A program made the position numbers and the translations under genes. The notes under the pieces were generated by a model. It had not been told where the DNA came from. It made no database searches and worked only from the letters and a program-made list of their open reading frames with translations. Below are positions 1-7,207 of a DNA stretch of 10,530 nt, piece after piece. Origin of the DNA: UBA1858 sp045106935 (lineage in GTDB: Bacteria > Pseudomonadota > Gammaproteobacteria > UBA4575); NCBI GenBank assembly GCA_045106935.1, contig JBGCFN010000032.1:1-10530 (forward strand), read 5' to 3'. Within the stretch, counting starts at the first letter, position 1; every line of letters begins with the position of its first letter.

Positions 1-2838
1 TCGAATACGTGTACGTACAGCATTTTTTATAGCATCAGTGCGATCAAGTCCTTCGCGCTCTGAGTTGCGTGCTTGGTAGACAAGTAAAATAGCATTGTTG
101 ACGACCAGACCAAGTAAAATAATAAATCCAATTAAAGTCAGGAGATCTGCAGGTAGGCTTAATAATTTTAACGCAATGACACCACCGATGGTGGCTAATG
201 GCAATGCAAGCATTACGAGAAGACTATCAAAGAAAGACCTAAATAGTGCGGCCATTAATAGCAATAGAATAATCAGTGCAACAATAAAGCTATTGCTAAG
301 ATTGTTGATGGCGATGTTTAAGTTGTCTGCAGAGCCGCCGTAGCGAATGACACCATCATTAGGCAGTAACGGTTCCATCACTGGAGCCACTTCAGATTGA
401 ATAATTTGTAATGCTTGTTCCAAAGGCACATCATCAGGGGGAGTGACTTCTAATGTAATAGTCCGTCGCCTGTCTAATCGACGAATCGTGTTGGGACCAG
501 CCGTGCGAATAATATCAACCAACTCACCAAATGGAACGACTCCTGCATTAGGTGTGTGCAGAGGAATAGCATTCAGTTGTTCTGGCGTTGTCCAATTTGG
601 CGCCCTGACTAAAATATCAAGCCGTTCTTCACCATCAAAATATTCGCCAACTTGCATGCCATCACCGAGTATTCTTGAAATCTGCGCTAATGTTTCTCGG
701 TTCCAGCCCGCTTCACGTAAACGATCATCGCGAGGCGCAAATTGAAGTTCAGGTTCCGCAAGTTCTAATCCAGGCCGCGGGCGAACTCTAGCGCCAGGAA
801 GCTTTTGTGGAATGGTAATAAAGCCTGCTAAAGCGGATTCAATTAATGCATCAATGTTGCGCCCTTGCACGTTGACTTCAATTTCACGGTTGGCACCAAA
901 ACCTGAAAATAAAGAAGCTTTACGTACAATGGCAAACGTATCGGGGAAGCCACTTACCGCCTGATTGAGAATTCCGACTAGTGCATCAACTTGTTTAGGG
1001 TCTTCTGCGCGGCCACCAATAAAGATTGAGCCGGAACTTGCGACAAAAAAGTAATGTTTTATCTTGGGTTGTTTTTCACCAGAGAGATAAGGCTGAATGC
1101 GCTCAGCAATAACATCACCCATTTCATCTTTGATATGCGCGATATTGACTCCTGGCGGAGGAAGCACAAAGCCAAAGACTAAATTTCTGTTGCCTGTGGG
1201 TAAGTAGTCACGATCTGGGAATAACATAATGGAGCTAGCAATGGGGACAGTGATTAATAGAATCACGATGAGAATACGAGTAAGGGATGATTGGGTGCTG
1301 CTTGAAATTTTGTTGGTAATCGAATCCCAGATATGACTGTATGCATCTTCAAAAGTCGTTCTTTTTAGCCAGACCATGCTAGCGGCTGGAATTAGTACAG
1401 TGGCAACAAATAGCGATGCAATAATGGCAGCGGTAATAGCAATAGATAAATCTGCAAATAATTGGCCACTTTGGTCACGTAAAAATAATACAGGTAAGAA
1501 GATGGCGACAGTCGTTGCTGTGGAGGCTAGGAGCGCTGGCCATACTTGACGTGTTCCTTCTAACGCTGCGTTAAAGCTGGATTCACCTTTTTCTTTGAGG
1601 CGTACAATATTTTCCAAAACAATAATAGCAGCATCCATCACCATGCCGACTGCAAATGCCATGGCGGCTAACGAAATGACATTAATCGACTTACCAGCCG
1701 CAAGCACAATAACAAATGCGACGCATAAACAAAGTGGGATAGTGATGGTCACCACCATGGTGGCTTTCAATCTTCTTAAGAATCCCCACAAAATTAATAC
1801 CGCTAAGAGAATGCCTAAACCAAGATTGCTGCGTAATAATTGAATGGCGCTGTGAATATAAACAGTCTCGTCGTAGACCTGCTCAATGGTTAAGTTTGAA
1901 CGTTGTAACGGACCATCTTTTAATTCCGCCATCGCTACTTGCAAGTCAGACATAACATCTAAAACATTTACGCCAGCTTCACGATAAGCGTTAACAGCAA
2001 TCGCAGGTTCGCCACGTGTGATAACAAAATTGTCCTTATCTGCTGCTTGTACACTGACGCTAGCAAGGTCTCTTAAGTAAACAGGTTGTCCATCACGCCA
2101 CTCGATAACCAAATTTTCCAAGTCTTGTGGGTTGAGTGCTCCTGTGTAACGTAAAATGTATCGGCGTTTGCCAACATCGGCGGTGCCTCCCGACACATCC
2201 TCATTATTTCCAACAATTCTTGCAGCATCCACTAGATCGATGCCAACACCTGCTGCGCGATAGGGGTCGACAGTGATTCTCACTTCGTTTTCATTACCGC
2301 CACGCACTTCAGACAAAGCCACACCGGCAACTCGTTCAAAACGAGACTGAACAACTTCTTCTATATAGTCACGATAGGTTTCAATATTCGTCAGATTATC
2401 TTTACCCGGTTTGATAATGAACCAGGCAATAGGACGGCTACGTCCACCCGCAGTACTGAGTACGGGTTCGTCTGCTTCTATAGGGTATTGAGGCACACGG
2501 TTGAGCCGGTTAATGACTTCAATCAGTCCGCGCTCTAAGCTGAAGTCGACATCAAAGGAGATTGTAATTTTTCCTGAGCCTTGTCTGGCCTCAGACAATA
2601 ATTCAGTCATACCAGGTAAACCACGTAGTTGGTCTTCCTGCGGTTCAATTATTTCAGCTTCAACCTCTTCGGGCGCTGCACCGCGCCATGCAGTCGTAAT
2701 AGTGATTTCTGGACGTTCAACTTCTGGGGTAAGTTGAATGGGTAAAGCACGTAATGCTAAAAATCCAAATAATACAATCAATAACGCAGTCACAAGACCT
2801 GCAGTGGGATTGTTTAATGCAAGTTTAGTTGGACTCAT
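1..2838 (-). CDS. RND (AcrB/HAE1-type) efflux pump inner-membrane subunit, C-terminus cut by window edge
   Basis: Translation of the minus strand from the ATG at 2838 stays open to base 1, giving 946 codons. AcrB-type pumps have about 1,030-1,050 residues, so only TM11-12 and the tail are missing. The start reads MSPTKLALNNP, followed by TM1 (about residues 12-31), a periplasmic porter domain, TM2-TM6 (about 330-485), TM7 (about 516-537), a second porter domain and TM8-TM10 (about 851-920). TM4 carries GMVMDAAIIVLEN (D402, A403) where AcrB has the Asp407-Asp408 pair. TM10 carries GLVVNNAILLV (N914) where AcrB has Lys940. By family, it is a proton-driven trimeric exporter working with a periplasmic adaptor and an outer-membrane channel. 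Its start overlaps the adaptor gene by 14 bases, so the two are probably translationally coupled. No clear Shine-Dalgarno was seen. The family call is firm; the substrate cannot be deduced. Confidence 0.95.
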   Translation of the reverse strand, partial: MSPTKLALNNPTAGLVTALLIVLFGFLALRALPIQLTPEVERPEITITTAWRGAAPEEVEAEIIEPQEDQLRGLPGMTELLSEARQGSGKITISFDVDFSLERGLIEVINRLNRVPQYPIEADEPVLSTAGGRSRPIAWFIIKPGKDNLTNIETYRDYIEEVVQSRFERVAGVALSEVRGGNENEVRITVDPYRAAGVGIDLVDAARIVGNNEDVSGGTADVGKRRYILRYTGALNPQDLENLVIEWRDGQPVYLRDLASVSVQAADKDNFVITRGEPAIAVNAYREAGVNVLDVMSDLQVAMAELKDGPLQRSNLTIEQVYDETVYIHSAIQLLRSNLGLGILLAVLILWGFLRRLKATMVVTITIPLCLCVAFVIVLAAGKSINVISLAAMAFAVGMVMDAAIIVLENIVRLKEKGESSFNAALEGTRQVWPALLASTATTVAIFLPVLFLRDQSGQLFADLSIAITAAIIASLFVATVLIPAASMVWLKRTTFEDAYSHIWDSITNKISSSTQSSLTRILIVILLITVPIASSIMLFPDRDYLPTGNRNLVFGFVLPPPGVNIAHIKDEMGDVIAERIQPYLSGEKQPKIKHYFFVASSGSIFIGGRAEDPKQVDALVGILNQAVSGFPDTFAIVRKASLFSGFGANREIEVNVQGRNIDALIESALAGFITIPQKLPGARVRPRPGLELAEPELQFAPRDDRLREAGWNRETLAQISRILGDGMQVGEYFDGEERLDILVRAPNWTTPEQLNAIPLHTPNAGVVPFGELVDIIRTAGPNTIRRLDRRRTITLEVTPPDDVPLEQALQIIQSEVAPVMEPLLPNDGVIRYGGSADNLNIAINNLSNSFIVALIILLLLMAALFRSFFDSLLVMLALPLATIGGVIALKLLSLPADLLTLIGFIILLGLVVNNAILLVYQARNSEREGLDRTDAIKNAVRTRIR

Positions 2839-3880
2839 TAGATATGCTGACAGTCTCGCCAGGACGTAAGCGTTCTCCGCCTCGGGTGACGATACGGTCG
2901 CCAGTATTGATGTCGCCAATTATTTCGATGTAGTCACCATCACCAATGCCTACATTAACTTGGAGCTGTTCAGACGTATTTTCATTATTGATTCGAAACA
3001 CGCTAATGCTACCTTTTCTTAATACTAGAGCATCACGATGTATTGAAATAACTTCACGCGCTTTAGCTGTGGGTATCGAAATGCGAACTAACGTCCCTGG
3101 TGGAATTGCTTGTTGCGGTTTGAGGCGCAATTCAAATAATCTTGATGACGTTGTGCCAACCGGGACAATCGTTTGTACAGATGCCATGATTGTTTGACCG
3201 GCATTATTGACACTTAGCATACTATTCAGTGATATCAATGAATAGATGGTTTGTGGCACACGCACTTGAATTTCTGAATTATTGAAATCGATAAGGCGTA
3301 CTAAGGGGTTACCATTTTGGGTCCACTCACCGGATTGTGAGAAGCGCTCACTAATGACGCCAGCAAAAGGTGCGCGTAAGTTAGAGCGTGAAATACGTTC
3401 TTCTATTTGTGCCAATCGCGCACGTGCGGCGATGATATTGCTGTTGGCGACCGCACGATCTGAAATAGATTTATCTAATTCGTTTTGAGCGATATTATTT
3501 TTTTTGATTAAGCGCTGGAATCGCGCCACTTCTTTTTCGTATAAGCTGAGTTTTGCCTGCTCACTTTGAATAATGGCAAGTTCTTCAGAGCGCTGCTGTT
3601 GTAAAAAAATATCATCTAGCTTGGCAACCACGTCGCCTTTTTTGATTAACGCGCCAACATCAGCCACCCATGTGAGGCGACCTTCCACCTCAGATGAAAT
3701 ACGTGCATCGTCTTTACTGATAACGGTGCCGGAATATTCTGCAGTTGGAGCGAGTTCGCGTAATTGGGCGACATCAACCACCACAGGTTTGACTAGGCTT
3801 GGCCGACCGGCCGCAGAAATCGTATTAATACTAATGAGTAGAATGAATACGATCCATGTATATTTGATTATTGTGCTCAT
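2825..3880 (-). CDS. RND efflux periplasmic adaptor subunit (membrane fusion protein, HlyD/AcrA family)
   Basis: A 351-residue protein that should link the RND pump encoded next to it with an outer-membrane channel. The first 24 or so residues form a signal peptide: a Lys, then a hydrophobic run (IVFILLISIN), then a small-residue region around SAAG. There is no lipobox cysteine, so it is probably released or membrane-anchored by the signal rather than being a lipoprotein like AcrA. Residues about 45-92 form the first half of the lipoyl-like barrel-sandwich (EVEGRL, KKGDVVAKLD). Residues about 95-165 form a helical hairpin rich in Gln, Glu and Lys. Residues 165-197 are the second lipoyl half, with the family motif LRAPFAGVISE. 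Beta-barrel and membrane-proximal parts follow (PGTLVRISIP; RIVTRGGERLRPGE). An in-frame stop four codons upstream makes this ATG the only good start. The ribosome binding site is weak. No outer-membrane factor lies in the window. Confidence 0.95.
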   Translation of the reverse strand: MSTIIKYTWIVFILLISINTISAAGRPSLVKPVVVDVAQLRELAPTAEYSGTVISKDDARISSEVEGRLTWVADVGALIKKGDVVAKLDDIFLQQQRSEELAIIQSEQAKLSLYEKEVARFQRLIKKNNIAQNELDKSISDRAVANSNIIAARARLAQIEERISRSNLRAPFAGVISERFSQSGEWTQNGNPLVRLIDFNNSEIQVRVPQTIYSLISLNSMLSVNNAGQTIMASVQTIVPVGTTSSRLFELRLKPQQAIPPGTLVRISIPTAKAREVISIHRDALVLRKGSISVFRINNENTSEQLQVNVGIGDGDYIEIIGDINTGDRIVTRGGERLRPGETVSISNESN

Positions 3881-3911
3881 GAATGGCTGTTATTGTACCT
3901 TATGCAACGGG

Positions 3912-3953
3912 AATACATACACTACACAAGGACTATATACAGCGTAATACATA
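3912..3953. repeat. Short direct repeats AATACATA in the gap before the efflux pair
   Basis: The 86-base gap 3881-3966 lies between the radical SAM gene and the adaptor gene, both on the minus strand. It contains AATACATA at 3912-3919 and again at 3946-3953, start to start 34 bases apart (about three helical turns). Read on the minus strand they are TATGTATT, each followed by loosely similar sequence. They could be operator half-sites upstream of the efflux pair or chance in AT-rich DNA. No convincing -35/-10 pair and no terminator hairpin was found in the gap. Confidence 0.3.
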
Positions 3954-3966
3954 GGAGAGAAAGACC

Positions 3967-4938
3967 TTAACTAATTGCGCTGTTTAGGGCGCCAGAACAA
4001 CTGCTACCTTGACCAGCTGTGCAACCGTAACAGTGATTACCCGTTTTGATCGGTAAATTATTTAATTCGGAATCAAATAAATCACTTATATGTAATGAGT
4101 GTTTATCTTTAGATGCCAAAGGCACTTCTAGCATTTGATTGAAGTCGCAATCATAGACATTCCCCTGCCAATCAATACTGACGGTATCTTTACACATGAC
4201 CGTGGCAAGGTTATGTGCTTGGTGGCTATTGCGTAAAGTATCCATGTAACTTGAAAAATGTCCTGTGGACAGCAAGCTACTACCAAAACGTTGAATGGGC
4301 ATATTGGTAATGACAAATAAATCGTTGAAGTGCACATCAAAATCTTGCGCTAAACGTTGTTTATATTCTTGCTCTAGTTCAACTTGAGAGGGAGGTAAAA
4401 CCGGCCCGCTTGGATTAAACACCAAATGTAAATTAAGCGAAGGATCATTTGCATAACCAAGTGCATTCAATTGTTGCAATGCATCGATGCTCAAAGAAAA
4501 AACACCTTTGCCTCGTTGTTTGTTCACATTATCTTCAGTGTAACAAGGGAGTGAAGCGACAATTTCAACCTGATTGTCTGCTAGGAACTGGGCTAAGTCT
4601 TCTTGATGAGGTTCAAATAGAATAGTTAAGTTACATCGATCGCGGACAGTGACGCCAGCCTTTCTAGCCTTGATGACTAATTCTCGAAATCTTGGATGTA
4701 ACTCCGGTGCGCCACCAGTAACATCGAGTAACGATACATTATGTTCAGAGAGATACTTGATGACTAATTCTAATGTTGCATCATCCATCATTTCAGTACG
4801 ATTAGGGCCAGCATTAACATGGCAATGTGTGCATGATTGATTGCATTTGTAGCCAAGATTGACTTGTAATGTCGTTAACTGGTTTCTTCGGATTGCAGGG
4901 AAATTTCCAGGGAACAATAAATGTTTTGTTTCTCTCAT
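3967..4938 (-). CDS. arsS: ArsS-type radical SAM protein (arsenosugar biosynthesis family, with Cys-rich C-terminal domain)
   Basis: A 323-residue radical SAM enzyme. The cluster motif CNQSCTHC (C32, C36, C39) binds the 4Fe-4S cluster that cleaves S-adenosylmethionine. TGGAPEL (74-80) is the SAM-binding glycine motif. DRCNLT (100-105) and SLPCYTEDNV (129-138) are signatures I recognise from the ArsS/DUF3641 family. The C-terminal part adds cysteines C249, C264, C303, C306 and C314, including NHCYGCTAGQGSSC, which probably bind an auxiliary cluster or substrate. Some relatives are selenoproteins; here every such position is an ordinary cysteine codon. By family knowledge, ArsS transfers a 5'-deoxyadenosyl group to dimethylated arsenic on the way to arsenosugars, after ArsM methylation. 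No ArsM is visible here, so the substrate is uncertain. The gene starts 4 bases after the oxidoreductase fusion and is surely cotranscribed. The Shine-Dalgarno is weak (GGAG about 14 bases upstream), consistent with translational coupling. Confidence 0.88.
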   Translation of the reverse strand: MRETKHLLFPGNFPAIRRNQLTTLQVNLGYKCNQSCTHCHVNAGPNRTEMMDDATLELVIKYLSEHNVSLLDVTGGAPELHPRFRELVIKARKAGVTVRDRCNLTILFEPHQEDLAQFLADNQVEIVASLPCYTEDNVNKQRGKGVFSLSIDALQQLNALGYANDPSLNLHLVFNPSGPVLPPSQVELEQEYKQRLAQDFDVHFNDLFVITNMPIQRFGSSLLSTGHFSSYMDTLRNSHQAHNLATVMCKDTVSIDWQGNVYDCDFNQMLEVPLASKDKHSLHISDLFDSELNNLPIKTGNHCYGCTAGQGSSCSGALNSAIS

Positions 4939-4942
4939 CGCG

Positions 4943-7069
4943 TTATTTTCGTCTCCATGACTGCAATTTTTTCAAAAATTCCATGGTGCGCGTCGTTAGT
5001 TTTGAGCGACGCCACTTTCCTGCCACCATGCGATTAATTTCACTACGAGTAGGATAAATATGAACAGTTTTTAAAATTTTATTTAGCCCTAAGCCATTTG
5101 TCTTAGCTAATACAAATTCAGCAATTAACTCGCTAGCATGCTCACCAACAATACATACACCTAATATCTTGTCGCTATTGCTAGGTGTGATGACCTTGAT
5201 AAATCCTGTGGTTGCATTATCGGTAATCGCACGATCGATATCATCCATAGGGAATGTGGTGATTTGATGATCAATACCTTGCTCTATGGCTTGTTTTTCT
5301 GTGATACCAAGACTAGTGATCTCAGGGTCAGTAAACACAGCGCGTGGAATATTATCTAGTGAGCACTTGAATTTTTTGAGTGGATGGAAGAGCGCATTAA
5401 AGGCAGCGTACCAAGCTTGGTGAGAAGCGCTATGCGTATATTGCATAGCACTGGTGACATCACCGCAAGCATAAATATTGGGATAAGCTGTTTGCAATGT
5501 GGCATTGGTGACCACGCGCCCTTGTTTGTCTGTTTCTAATTCAAGAGCATCTAAACCATCCAGGTTAGCTTGTCTGCCAGTTGCAATTAATAAATGCGAA
5601 AAGCTAATGGTAGTAATCTCATCATGATGAGCGCCAATTAAAGAATAATTATCATACTCATTAACAAATTTGTCTGAGTTAAAGTTTGTTAATAAAGTGA
5701 TGTTGTCTTTAACAAGTGAGTCTTCAACTAGTTTGGCAGCATCACTGTCTTCATTACCTAAAATAGTTGAATGCTTTTGAATAATTGTGACATTTGCACC
5801 TAGTCGCGCAAATGCTTGTCCTAGTTCACACCCAATCGGACCGGCACCAATAATTAATAGCTTTTTAGGTAACTCAGTTAAAGACCAAATTGTATCTGTC
5901 GTGAAATAAGGGATTTGATCTAAATTGGTGATATTTGGTAACGCAGGGGTGGCGCCGGTGGCAATAATGATATTTTTTGTGGTTAATGTTTTGTTGTTAA
6001 CACTGACTTGCCAGGGAGAGATAACCGTTGCTTCACCTTGTTCGCAGTCGACACCTAGTTCTGTATAACGAGCGACAGAGTCTTTGGGTTCTATGACAGA
6101 AATTTTATCATGCACTCTTGCCATGATATTTTGGAAATCTAATTCGTAATTTGCCTGAGACAATCCGTACGATGAGAAGTCTTTTAAATCAGAGACAAAT
6201 TTAGCGCTGCGTAAAATTGACTTAGAAGGAACACACCCTGTATTAAGACAGTCCCCGCCCATTTGATGTTTTTCTATTAAAGCAACCTTGCCTTGCAGTG
6301 TGCTTGTGGTATACGCCGCGACTAATCCCGCGGAGCCACCCCCAAGTACTACCGTATTGTAGTCGAAGGATTTTGGCTTGTTGAATCTTTGGTAGACACG
6401 CCTGTTTTTCAAGATAGACATAATGCTTTTTGTAATAAAGGGAAGTATACCTAATAAAACAAATGCAAGAATTAGCGGTAGTGAGAGAATGTCACTAGGC
6501 AAGGAAATCTTAGCTAGTTGAGTGCCAGCATTTACATAAATCAAGGTAGCAGGAAACATACCTAGTTGACTGACCCAATAAAATGTAAAGGCGCGTATTG
6601 GCGTCAATGCCATAACAAGGTTGACTAAGAAGAATGGAAAGACTGGCACTAAACGTAAAAATAATAAGTAGAATGCACCTTCTTCATTAACCTTTTTATT
6701 AATTAAGGCTAGACGATTGGAGAATTTGTTTTGCACGAAATCATGTAAGAAATATCGTGCTACTAGAAAACCAAACAGGGCACCTATTGTAGAGGCAAAA
6801 GAAACTAGGATAGTGCCTTGAACTAAGCCGAATAAAGCGCCGCCGGCCAAGGTAATAATAAATGCGCCTGGGAGAGATACACTGGTAGAGACAACGTAGA
6901 CAGCAAAGAATATTGCGGCAGCCTTAAATGAATGATTGCTCACCCATGACTGTAAATCAGACTGGCGTTGTTTTAGTTCTTCAAATGTTAGGTAACTTCC
7001 GACATCAAAATATGTCACGCCAAAAATAATCAAGGCAATGAGGACTAAAAATATTATAATTCTTTTCAC
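4943..7069 (-). CDS. TVP38/TMEM64 membrane domain fused to a mercuric-reductase-like FAD/NAD(P) disulfide oxidoreductase
   Basis: A 708-residue two-domain protein. Residues 1-215 are a TVP38/TMEM64 (SNARE-associated, DedA-like) membrane domain with several hydrophobic helices and the family pattern FLRLVPVFPFFLVN (137-150). Residues 236-690 are a class I pyridine nucleotide-disulfide oxidoreductase: FAD-binding GGGSAG (243-248), redox pair GGDCLNTGC (C274, C279), NAD(P)-binding GAGPIG (408-413), second FAD motif ACGDV (534-538) and a dimerisation domain ending in HIYPTRSE. The glutathione reductase catalytic His is Tyr672 here, while Glu677 is kept. It lacks the N-terminal metal-binding domain and the C-terminal cysteine pair of MerA, so mercury reduction is not supported. 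The start is GTG at 7069; the frame upstream has no other start before a stop at 7118-7120. The ribosome binding site is weak. It likely transfers electrons at the inner membrane for the same pathway as ArsS. The fusion call is firm; the reaction is unknown. Confidence 0.93.
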   Translation of the reverse strand: MKRIIIFLVLIALIIFGVTYFDVGSYLTFEELKQRQSDLQSWVSNHSFKAAAIFFAVYVVSTSVSLPGAFIITLAGGALFGLVQGTILVSFASTIGALFGFLVARYFLHDFVQNKFSNRLALINKKVNEEGAFYLLFLRLVPVFPFFLVNLVMALTPIRAFTFYWVSQLGMFPATLIYVNAGTQLAKISLPSDILSLPLILAFVLLGILPFITKSIMSILKNRRVYQRFNKPKSFDYNTVVLGGGSAGLVAAYTTSTLQGKVALIEKHQMGGDCLNTGCVPSKSILRSAKFVSDLKDFSSYGLSQANYELDFQNIMARVHDKISVIEPKDSVARYTELGVDCEQGEATVISPWQVSVNNKTLTTKNIIIATGATPALPNITNLDQIPYFTTDTIWSLTELPKKLLIIGAGPIGCELGQAFARLGANVTIIQKHSTILGNEDSDAAKLVEDSLVKDNITLLTNFNSDKFVNEYDNYSLIGAHHDEITTISFSHLLIATGRQANLDGLDALELETDKQGRVVTNATLQTAYPNIYACGDVTSAMQYTHSASHQAWYAAFNALFHPLKKFKCSLDNIPRAVFTDPEITSLGITEKQAIEQGIDHQITTFPMDDIDRAITDNATTGFIKVITPSNSDKILGVCIVGEHASELIAEFVLAKTNGLGLNKILKTVHIYPTRSEINRMVAGKWRRSKLTTRTMEFLKKLQSWRRK

Positions 7070-7119
7070 GGGTAGCTTTGAGTTGTATTTACCTGAGAAT
7101 AGACCTGTGTATGGCGGTT

Positions 7120-7138
7120 AAGCTTACATCATGTACTT
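7120..7138. promoter_or_regulatory. Imperfect inverted repeat in divergent promoter region (candidate operator)
   Basis: AAG-CT-TACAT-C-ATGTA-CTT: arms of five bases (TACAT/ATGTA, 7125-7135) around one central base, extending to AAG/CTT if two bases are bulged. It lies between the divergent start codons at 7069 and 7208, where a regulator could act on both units. This is an observation of symmetry only; no known regulator consensus was recognised. Confidence 0.3.
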
Positions 7139-7140
7139 GT

Positions 7141-7167
7141 GATTTGTGCGAAATATTGGCGCAAATC
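7141..7167. promoter_or_regulatory. Imperfect inverted repeat in divergent promoter region (second candidate operator)
   Basis: GATTTG-TG-CG, a nine-base spacer AAATATTGG, then CGCAAATC: eight-base arms with a two-base bulge on the left. It ends 6 bases before the extended -10 element of the FAH gene and overlaps the space where its -35 region would lie. A protein bound here could therefore repress or activate that promoter. No known operator consensus was recognised. Confidence 0.35.
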
Positions 7168-7172
7168 AAAAA

Positions 7173-7181
7173 TGATAAAAT
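7173..7181 (+). promoter_or_regulatory. Candidate extended -10 promoter for the FAH-family gene
   Basis: TGATAAAAT matches the extended -10 form TGnTATAAT, with five of six bases matching in the hexamer (7176-7181). It lies 26 bases before the ATG at 7208. No good -35 hexamer sits at 16-18 bases: TTGGCG at 7156-7161 is only 14 bases away, which fits an extended -10 promoter that depends less on a -35. Confidence 0.4.
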
Positions 7182-7197
7182 AAAAATCAGTATCAAT

Positions 7198-7203
7198 AAG
7201 GGA
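7198..7203 (+). promoter_or_regulatory. Ribosome binding site of the FAH-family gene
   Basis: AAGGGA lies four bases before the ATG at 7208. The spacing is slightly short, but it is the only purine-rich Shine-Dalgarno-like run nearby and it supports that start. Confidence 0.55.
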
Positions 7204-7207
7204 AATT

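Noticed and set aside
95..745. Plus-strand open frames opposite the RND gene
   Set aside because: They are antisense shadows; the minus-strand frame is continuously open with clear RND motifs.
3892..3897. TACAAT (minus strand) as a -10 box for the adaptor gene
   Set aside because: No -35 at a suitable distance, and the start codon would fall about five bases after the predicted transcription start.
3573..3947. 124-residue open frame on the plus strand opposite the adaptor gene
   Set aside because: It is a shadow of the adaptor coding frame with no recognisable domain and no ribosome binding site.
3967..4938. Selenocysteine in the ArsS-like protein, as in some relatives
   Set aside because: No in-frame TGA is present; all signature positions are normal cysteine codons and the frame is complete.
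4943..7069. Annotation of the fusion protein as mercuric reductase (MerA)
   Set aside because: No N-terminal heavy-metal domain, no C-terminal cysteine pair and no mer genes nearby; only the general oxidoreductase fold and redox CxxxxC are shared.
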